From Bacillota bacterium (GTDB lineage: Bacteria > Bacillota > Clostridia > Oscillospirales > Ruminococcaceae): DNA of 9,980 bases. A program made the translations under genes and the position numbers. Under the pieces are notes generated by a model. That model saw only the letters and a program-made list of their open reading frames with translations, was not told the origin of the DNA and made no database searches. Below are positions 5,882 to 9,980 of the stretch, piece after piece; the stretch's first letter is position 1, and every line of letters begins with the position of its first letter. The DNA lies in assembly GCA_023451415.1 (NCBI GenBank), contig JAEXZK010000157.1:1-9980 (forward strand), written 5' to 3'.

Positions 5882-6400
5882 TTAATAAGTTTCCTTATGG
5901 ATCTTGGCCTGGTCCACCTCATCCAGCGTATGGGCAGGCTTTGTCTCCGCCGGATATCCCACCGCAAGGATGGCAAGAACGGCCATATGCTCCGGGATCC
6001 CCAGGAGCTTGCGGACATACTCCTCGCTGCCCATCCCCTGATTGGACTGCCGGGCCCGGATCTGTATCCAGCAGGAACCCAGCCCCAGCTTCTCCGCTTC
6101 CAGCTGCATGATGACGGAGGCTATGGAGGTGTCTTCAATCCAGGTGTCGGTTTTCTGTGTATCGCCCATCACCACGATGGCCAGGGGCGTCCTAGGCAGG
6201 AGCTGCTGGTTGGGCTCCCGGCAGCTGCCAAGCTTCTGAAGGGTGTCTTTGTTTTCAATGACCATAAATTCCCAGGGACGGAGGTTTTTGCCCGTCGGCC
6301 CAAGCTGTGCAGCCTGAAGAAGCTTTTCCTTCTTTTCCGCTTCCACGGCCCTGTCTTCAAAGTTCCGGCAGCTTCTTCTTGTAAGCAACGTCTGCAGCAT
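5882..6400 (-). CDS. Nitroreductase family protein (FMN-dependent)
   Basis: A predicted flavin oxidoreductase that uses NAD(P)H to reduce nitroaromatics, quinones or other acceptors in the cytoplasm. The 172-residue product opens with LLTRRSCRNFEDRAVE (5-20), the family's Arg-Arg-Ser-x-Arg FMN-phosphate contact. It continues with AAQLGPTGKNLRPWEFMVIEN (30-50), where A.xaPSg.N.qpW is typical, and GLGSCWIQIR (106-115), the usual region before the flavin site. It ends with AVLAILAVGYPAE (140-152). It belongs to the short, roughly 170-residue branch rather than the 200-220-residue NfsA/NfsB types. No iron-sulphur cysteine cluster is visible. The ATG at 6400 has GCGAGGA about 8 nt upstream. It stands alone, convergent with the carboxypeptidase cluster. 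The substrate cannot be told from sequence. Confidence 0.9.
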   Translation of the reverse strand: MLQTLLTRRSCRNFEDRAVEAEKKEKLLQAAQLGPTGKNLRPWEFMVIENKDTLQKLGSCREPNQQLLPRTPLAIVVMGDTQKTDTWIEDTSIASVIMQLEAEKLGLGSCWIQIRARQSNQGMGSEEYVRKLLGIPEHMAVLAILAVGYPAETKPAHTLDEVDQAKIHKETY

Positions 6401-6466
6401 AAAATTATCCTCGCTCTCTCAATTGTAATATTTTCCCGTCGTCTCCATAAACTGGGGTTATTTTAT

Positions 6467-6495
6467 ATTTTATCATATTCCGCCGGCTGAAACAA
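6467..6495 (-). promoter_or_regulatory. Possible nitroreductase promoter (TTGTTT-17-TAAAAT)
   Basis: On the minus strand TTGTTT (6495-6490) and TAAAAT (6472-6467) are 17 nt apart, about 70 bp upstream of the nitroreductase. The patch 6420-6480 is unusually AT-rich for this window, which supports a promoter but also makes chance matches easier. Confidence 0.42.
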
Positions 6496-6686
6496 TAAAC
6501 CGGGCGGAGCAGCGCCCGCATCCCATACTGGCGCCGGGCGGCCCGCCCCTCTCTCCCGCGCAGCCTGTCCCCATGTGCGGCCCCCTGTGGGAAGGGGCGG
6601 TCACACATGTTTTGTCGCCATATTTTAATTTGCCGGCAATCATAAGTATTTATCCCCTTCCATCCCGTTTGTTCCGTCCTCCCTTG
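6496..6686. other. Intergenic stretch, no gene seen
   Basis: No convincing coding frame. It holds an inverted repeat, CATGTG (6572-6577) with CACATG (6604-6609), enclosing GCCCC/GGGGC; a short T run follows on the plus strand only. No plus-strand gene needs it. A 23-codon frame (about 6405-6476, minus) runs into the nitroreductase ribosome binding site and is discussed under findings. Confidence 0.35.
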
Positions 6687-6851
6687 CTACAAAAGCGCGT
6701 CCGCAAGCATATAAACCCCGAAAACAAACAACACGGCGGAAGCCGCCGCGGACAGCTTGTTCCTGGGGCTGCCATCCTGTTTTGCTTTTTTCAGGTTCTT
6801 GACCAGGTAGGCGGTGATGGTCATAAACATGAAAAATTTAAACGCCAGCAT
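6687..6851 (-). CDS. 54-residue two-helix membrane protein, unknown
   Basis: I do not recognise this gene. From the ATG at 6851, preceded by GGGAGGT 10 nt upstream, the product is 54 residues. A hydrophobic N-terminal segment (1-19, MLAFKFFMFMTITAYLVKN) is followed by a basic loop, KKAKQDGSPRNK (21-32), and a second hydrophobic segment (33-54, LSAAASAVLFVFGVYMLADALL). This is a two-helix hairpin with the charged loop probably cytoplasmic. The frame stays open further upstream (to 7043), but that part reads like non-coding Arg-rich sequence and crosses a terminator hairpin, so I use the short start. It is alone between the terminator at 6990-7026 and the nitroreductase. Possible roles are a membrane-complex subunit or a small stress peptide, but nothing here decides this. 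Confidence 0.55.
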   Translation of the reverse strand: MLAFKFFMFMTITAYLVKNLKKAKQDGSPRNKLSAAASAVLFVFGVYMLADALL

Positions 6852-6989
6852 ATGTCGCTGTACCTCCCAAATCCTTGGTTTTTCAGCCGTCCGGTACCGC
6901 CCCCGGCGGGCAGGGGACCGTCTTCCGGGGATGAAGGGCTTCCGCCCCCCGTGACCCTGCCTCGCTGCCCCAAGGGCGCGCCGCTCAGG
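6852..6989 (-). other. GC-rich, foldable leader before the small membrane gene
   Basis: About 140 bp without a gene. A nested imperfect hairpin spans 6909-6961: GGCAGGG (6909-6915) with CCCTGCC (6955-6961), then CGGGG (6926-6930) with CCCCG (6947-6951), then GAA/TTC inside. It could be a structured 5' leader. I recognise no riboswitch class, and in sequence this GC-rich stems form easily by chance. Confidence 0.3.
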
Positions 6990-7026
6990 TATAAAATTGG
7001 AGGCAGGTACAAATACCTGCCTCCAA
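6990..7026 (-). terminator. Terminator after the P-loop gene
   Basis: TTGGAGGCAGGTA (6997-7009) pairs perfectly with TACCTGCCTCCAA (7014-7026), a 13-bp stem with a 4-nt loop. On the minus strand it is followed by TTTTAT (6996-6991). It lies about 58 bp after the stop of the P-loop gene and ends the pgi/P-loop transcript. Confidence 0.85.
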
Positions 7027-7083
7027 AACCGCTTTATGAGCATTTGTCAAAATACGTGCGCGCTTTTCTCTTTCAAACGGTTT

Positions 7084-7491
7084 TTATTTGAGAATGTACT
7101 CCTGAACGCGCTCGGGGAGCTCGGAGGGATCGCAGGACACGGTGAAGACCAGTTCCACGTTGGAAACCAGCTTGGTAAGCTTGTCAACAAGGAGGGCAAA
7201 AGCTTCGTAGTCACGGCCGCCAATCTTGAGGGTGGCGTCCACGAAGATATGGGTGATGTCGTAGTTGCCGGCCATCAGCCCGGCCAGGAAGCCGTACAGC
7301 GCGTCAAAACCCTGGATGTCGTACTCGTCGGTGTCCACCAGGCGGGCCTTGTGGGTGATGTCATAGGTGAGTTTGAGGCCTTTTTCCAGACATACCACAT
7401 TGCCCTTGGACTGAGTAACCGCATCGTTGCACATGGCGATGAGGGTCTTGGTCTTGCCGGAGCCTTTGTTGCCTACAATTAACTTAATCAT
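7084..7491 (-). CDS. Small P-loop NTPase of unknown role, next to pgi
   Basis: A 135-residue soluble protein. The N-terminus is a clear Walker A motif, GNKGSGKT (7-14), directly after a first beta strand (MIKLIV). HIFVDATL (81-88) looks like Walker B with Asp85, and VELVFTVSCDPSEL (112-125) resembles the next core strand and a sensor region. This is a minimal RecA/AAA-like or kinase-like nucleotide-binding core with nothing appended. Similar short ATP-binding proteins occur in Clostridia and are sometimes labelled PilT-like, but there is no pilus context here and I would not use that name. Translation should be strong: AAAGGAGGA lies 6 nt before the ATG at 7491. It starts 52 bp after the pgi stop on the same strand with no terminator between, so the two are probably cotranscribed. 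Confidence 0.87.
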   Translation of the reverse strand: MIKLIVGNKGSGKTKTLIAMCNDAVTQSKGNVVCLEKGLKLTYDITHKARLVDTDEYDIQGFDALYGFLAGLMAGNYDITHIFVDATLKIGGRDYEAFALLVDKLTKLVSNVELVFTVSCDPSELPERVQEYILK

Positions 7492-7543
7492 ATTAAGTCC
7501 TCCTTTGTATTTGAAAGCTTATGCTGTTTTGATGGGATCACCG

Positions 7544-8881
7544 TCATTTCAACTTTTCCAGCAGCTGCGCCCGCAGGTCCTCGTACCCCGGCTTGCCCAG
7601 CAGGGCGAACATGTTCTTCTTATACGCCTCCACGCCGGGCTGGTCAAAGGGGTTGACCCCCATCAGGTAGCCGCTGACGCCGCAGGCCTTCTCAAAGAAG
7701 TAAACCAGGTATCCATATTCCTCCTCCGAGGCGTCGGGGAGCTCCAGGATGATATTGGGGACGCCGCCCTGGGTGTGGGCCAGCACCGTGCCCTCCATGG
7801 CCCGGCGGCCGATGGCGGACATCTCCTGGCCGGACAGGAAGTTGAGGCCGTCCAGGTTTTCGGGGTCCTCCTCCACAAAGAAGTCCTCCCGGGGCTGCCG
7901 GATGTCCACCACGGTTTCAAAGAGGTTGCGGACGCCGTCCTGGATGTACTGGCCCATGGAGTGGAGGTCGGTGGAGAAGGTGACCGAGGCGGGGAAGACC
8001 CCTTTCTGGTCCTTGCCCTCACTCTCGCCAAACAGCTGCTTGAGCCATTCATTCATCATGGTGAAGGCCGGGTCGTAGGTGACAAAAACCTCTGTGGTCT
8101 TGCCCTTGCGGTAGAGGATGCTGCGCAGGGCCGCGTAGCGGTAGCAAGGGTTCTTACCGAGGTCGGGCTCGGCCAGCTCCCTCTCGGCCAGCTGCGCCCC
8201 GGCCAGGATCCGGTCCACATCGGCGCCGGAGACGGCTATGGGCAGCAGGCCCACCGCGGTGAGCACCGAGTAGCGGCCGCCCACGTCGTCGGGGATGACG
8301 AAGCTCTCCCAGCCTTCCCGGTCGGCCAGGGCCTTCAGGGTGCCCCGGGCCTTGTCGGTAGTGCAGTAGATGCGCTTTTTGGCGCCCTCCTTGCCGTATT
8401 TATCCTCCAGCAGCTTCCGGAAAACCCGGAAGGCCAGGGCCGGCTCGGTGGTGGTGCCGGATTTGGAGATGACGTTGACGGAGAAATCCTTGTCCTTGCA
8501 CAGGGCAATGATCTCGCTGAGGTAGCCGCCGCTGAGGTTGCACCCGGCAAAGTAGATGTCGGGGGTATCCTTGGGGAGGCTGTTGTAGAAGGGGGAGCGG
8601 AGCAGCTCGATGGCTGAGCGGGCCCCCAGATAGGAGCCGCCGATGCCGATGACAACCAGAGCCTGGCTGTCGGCTTTGATCCGCTGGGCCGCGGCTTTGA
8701 TCCGTTTAAGCTCCTCCCGGTCATGGCCGGAGGGGAGATGCACCCAGCCCAGATAGTCGCTGCCCGGGCCGGAGCCGTCTTCTACCTGGCGGGCCGCGGC
8801 AGCCACCAGGGGAGCCATGGCCTCCAGCTCATGGGGGGCCACAAAAGCGCCCAGGTGTTTTTCGTTAACGTGTACACTCAT
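7544..8881 (-). CDS. pgi: Glucose-6-phosphate isomerase
   Basis: The enzyme interconverts glucose-6-phosphate and fructose-6-phosphate in glycolysis and gluconeogenesis, in the cytoplasm. The 445 residues match the compact Firmicutes/thermophile form rather than the roughly 550-residue E. coli type. Visible motifs are: [14 protein letters not shown] (79-92); the sugar-phosphate-binding [13 protein letters not shown] (139-151); [14 protein letters not shown] (201-214) with catalytic Arg203; GESEGK (285-290) with the active-site Glu; STDLHSMGQ (303-311) with His307; and [14 protein letters not shown] (410-423) with the catalytic Lys. The ATG at 8881 has AGGGTGA about 7 nt upstream. A good promoter lies about 65 bp upstream, and the P-loop gene follows closely. 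Confidence 0.98.
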   Translation of the reverse strand: MSVHVNEKHLGAFVAPHELEAMAPLVAAAARQVEDGSGPGSDYLGWVHLPSGHDREELKRIKAAAQRIKADSQALVVIGIGGSYLGARSAIELLRSPFYNSLPKDTPDIYFAGCNLSGGYLSEIIALCKDKDFSVNVISKSGTTTEPALAFRVFRKLLEDKYGKEGAKKRIYCTTDKARGTLKALADREGWESFVIPDDVGGRYSVLTAVGLLPIAVSGADVDRILAGAQLAERELAEPDLGKNPCYRYAALRSILYRKGKTTEVFVTYDPAFTMMNEWLKQLFGESEGKDQKGVFPASVTFSTDLHSMGQYIQDGVRNLFETVVDIRQPREDFFVEEDPENLDGLNFLSGQEMSAIGRRAMEGTVLAHTQGGVPNIILELPDASEEEYGYLVYFFEKACGVSGYLMGVNPFDQPGVEAYKKNMFALLGKPGYEDLRAQLLEKLK

Positions 8882-8943
8882 TGGTTCTCACCCTTTTCCT
8901 TTTCCCCCGAAAGGGGTTTTGGGAGTCCTTTGGGATTGTTCTT

Positions 8944-8972
8944 ATTGTACCCTAAAAGCGTCTTGTTTTCAA
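8944..8972 (-). promoter_or_regulatory. pgi promoter (TTGAAA-17-TACAAT)
   Basis: On the minus strand TTGAAA (8972-8967) and TACAAT (8949-8944) are exactly 17 nt apart. Transcription would begin near 8937, leaving a 5' leader of about 55 nt with only a small CCCC/GGGG stem-loop. This separates pgi from the carboxypeptidase gene upstream, although no strong terminator is visible in 8973-9065, only a weak GTGC/GCAC stem before ATTTATTTTTTG. Confidence 0.75.
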
Positions 8973-9065
8973 GGTCATTTGTGTACATTTGTTAAATTTT
9001 TCCGGTTCAAAAAATAAATCTTCTGTGCAACATCACGGGCGGCACTTTTCGACAAAAACTGGTTT

Positions 9066-9980
9066 TCAGCCGCAGGCCAGCAGCACCCGGGTCAGGATGC
9101 CCAGCGCCCGGAAAAGGGTCATCTCATCCACCGCGGCTACGGTGCGGATGGGGTAGTCCATCACCCGTTCTCCGTCCACGCAGACGGCCACGCTTCCCAC
9201 AATCTGGTCCTTTTCCACCGGGGCTTCCACCGACTCGTTGACGGTGACGTCCTGGGTGATCAGCTCCTGCTTGGCCTTCTCCACCACAAACCCCTCGGGC
9301 TGCTGGGTATAGACCTCCACCTGGCCGGCCACGCCGCCGGTGACCTTCATGGGCGCCAGGTTCTCCGGCGGGGCCAGCTTGGCCATGGTATAGTTGGCAA
9401 AGCCCCAGTCCAGCAGGGCCCGGGCGGCGGCAAACCGGTTGTCCGAGGTGTCCGCCCCCATGACCACCGCGATCAGCCCCAGCCCCTCCCGCTCCGCCGT
9501 GGCGGACAGGCAGCTGCCCGCGCCGTTGGTGGTGCCGGTTTTTAGCCCGGTGGCCCCTTGGTAGAAGCGGACCAGGCGGTTGGTGTTGACCAGCTGGGTG
9601 GCGCCGTCCCGCAGGCTGTCCATCCAGACGGTGCTGTAATTCTTGATCAGGGGATACCGCAGAAGCTCCCGGGACATGATGGCGATGTCCTCGGCGCTGC
9701 TGACATGCCCGGCGTTATCCAGGCCGGCGGCACACTTGAAAACGGTATTTTCCATTCCAAGCTCTTTGGCTTTGTCGTTCATCATCTGCACAAAGGCGGT
9801 CTCGCTGCCCGCCACGTACTCCGCCAGGCAGACGGTGGCGTCGTTGGCACTGGCGATAGCCGCGGCCTTAAGCAGTTCATCCACCGTCATCTCCTCCCCG
9901 GGCTTGAGCCAAATCTGGCTCCCGCCGAAGGAAGCGGCATTTTCGCTGCACGCCACTTTGTCCTGGAGGGTGATCTTCCC
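9066..9980 (-). CDS. D-Ala-D-Ala carboxypeptidase, C-terminal part (cut by window edge)
   Basis: A second serine-type penicillin-binding carboxypeptidase of the PBP5/DacF family. Only about 304 residues from the middle to the C-terminus are present; the frame is open through base 9980. The first visible residues, GKITLQDKVACSENAASFGG, are typical of the segment after the nucleophile motif, so the SxxK serine and signal peptide lie outside. The SAN motif is encoded at 9843-9851 and KTG at 9534-9542, within GLKTGTTNGAGSCL. A PBP5-type C-terminal domain follows and ends in a hydrophobic segment, ALGILTRVLLACG, suited to membrane attachment. The stop is TGA at 9066-9068. It is clearly diverged from the plus-strand carboxypeptidase at 3183-4331, so the two are paralogues, not a recent duplication. 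Confidence 0.94.
   Translation of the reverse strand, partial: GKITLQDKVACSENAASFGGSQIWLKPGEEMTVDELLKAAAIASANDATVCLAEYVAGSETAFVQMMNDKAKELGMENTVFKCAAGLDNAGHVSSAEDIAIMSRELLRYPLIKNYSTVWMDSLRDGATQLVNTNRLVRFYQGATGLKTGTTNGAGSCLSATAEREGLGLIAVVMGADTSDNRFAAARALLDWGFANYTMAKLAPPENLAPMKVTGGVAGQVEVYTQQPEGFVVEKAKQELITQDVTVNESVEAPVEKDQIVGSVAVCVDGERVMDYPIRTVAAVDEMTLFRALGILTRVLLACG

Noticed and set aside
6572..6613. CATGTG/CACATG hairpin with a short T run
   Set aside because: The T run is on the plus strand, where no gene ends, and the stem has an asymmetric internal loop.
6852..7043. N-terminal extension that would make the small membrane protein 118 residues
   Set aside because: The extra 64 residues read like Arg/Pro-rich non-coding sequence and cross the terminator of the upstream gene; the internal ATG has the good ribosome binding site.
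7427..8617. Long plus-strand open frame (396 codons) opposite pgi
   Set aside because: It is antisense to the fully supported pgi gene and its translation is low-complexity Val/Gly/Leu/His sequence, a GC-driven shadow.
1..9980. Mobile, defence or CRISPR system
   Set aside because: No direct-repeat array, transposase, integrase, toxin-antitoxin pair or nuclease was seen on either strand; the genes are ordinary housekeeping functions with uniform composition.

Overview
The window is about 10 kb of GC-rich bacterial DNA that reads as chromosomal housekeeping sequence from a Gram-positive Clostridia, most likely Oscillospiraceae (Flavonifractor/Lawsonibacter-like). That placement is an inference. 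It rests on the Firmicutes-type gene set (QueT, PlsY, an L10 leader with an intrinsic attenuator, two secreted D,D-carboxypeptidases, a 445-residue Pgi), high GC, strong AGGAGG-type ribosome binding sites and consensus sigma-A promoters with 17-nt spacers. I see no phage, transposase, CRISPR, tRNA or rRNA.

Left part (1-3000), all genes on the minus strand. plsY (acyl-phosphate:glycerol-3-phosphate acyltransferase) is transcribed leftwards. After about 200 bp without a gene comes a near-perfect promoter, a long L10-type leader with an attenuator hairpin, and then rplJ-rplL, closed by a strong terminator. Next is queT, a queuosine-precursor transporter. It has its own promoter and a structured leader of about 100 nt that I read as a candidate preQ1 riboswitch. 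The rplJL pair is not followed by rpoB.

Middle part (3000-5880). plsY diverges from a plus-strand cluster: a D-Ala-D-Ala carboxypeptidase with signal peptide, an RsuA/RluB-family pseudouridine synthase with a basic Gly/Lys/Arg-rich tail, and a 114-residue GNAT-like protein whose start overlaps the synthase stop. The cluster ends at a striking palindrome (18-bp perfect arms) inside a GC-rich structured stretch that may be a dispersed repeat.

Right part (5880-9980), minus strand. From right to left: a second D-Ala-D-Ala carboxypeptidase cut by the window edge; pgi with its own promoter; a 135-residue P-loop protein of unknown role directly behind pgi; a clean terminator; a 54-residue two-helix membrane peptide behind a GC-rich leader; and a compact nitroreductase.

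The functions (ribosomal stalk, phospholipid synthesis, peptidoglycan trimming, glycolysis, tRNA-modification precursor uptake, rRNA modification) do not form one pathway. I did not find a clear new multi-gene system. The best leads are the two regulatory RNAs, the palindromic repeat, the pgi-linked P-loop gene and the small membrane protein.
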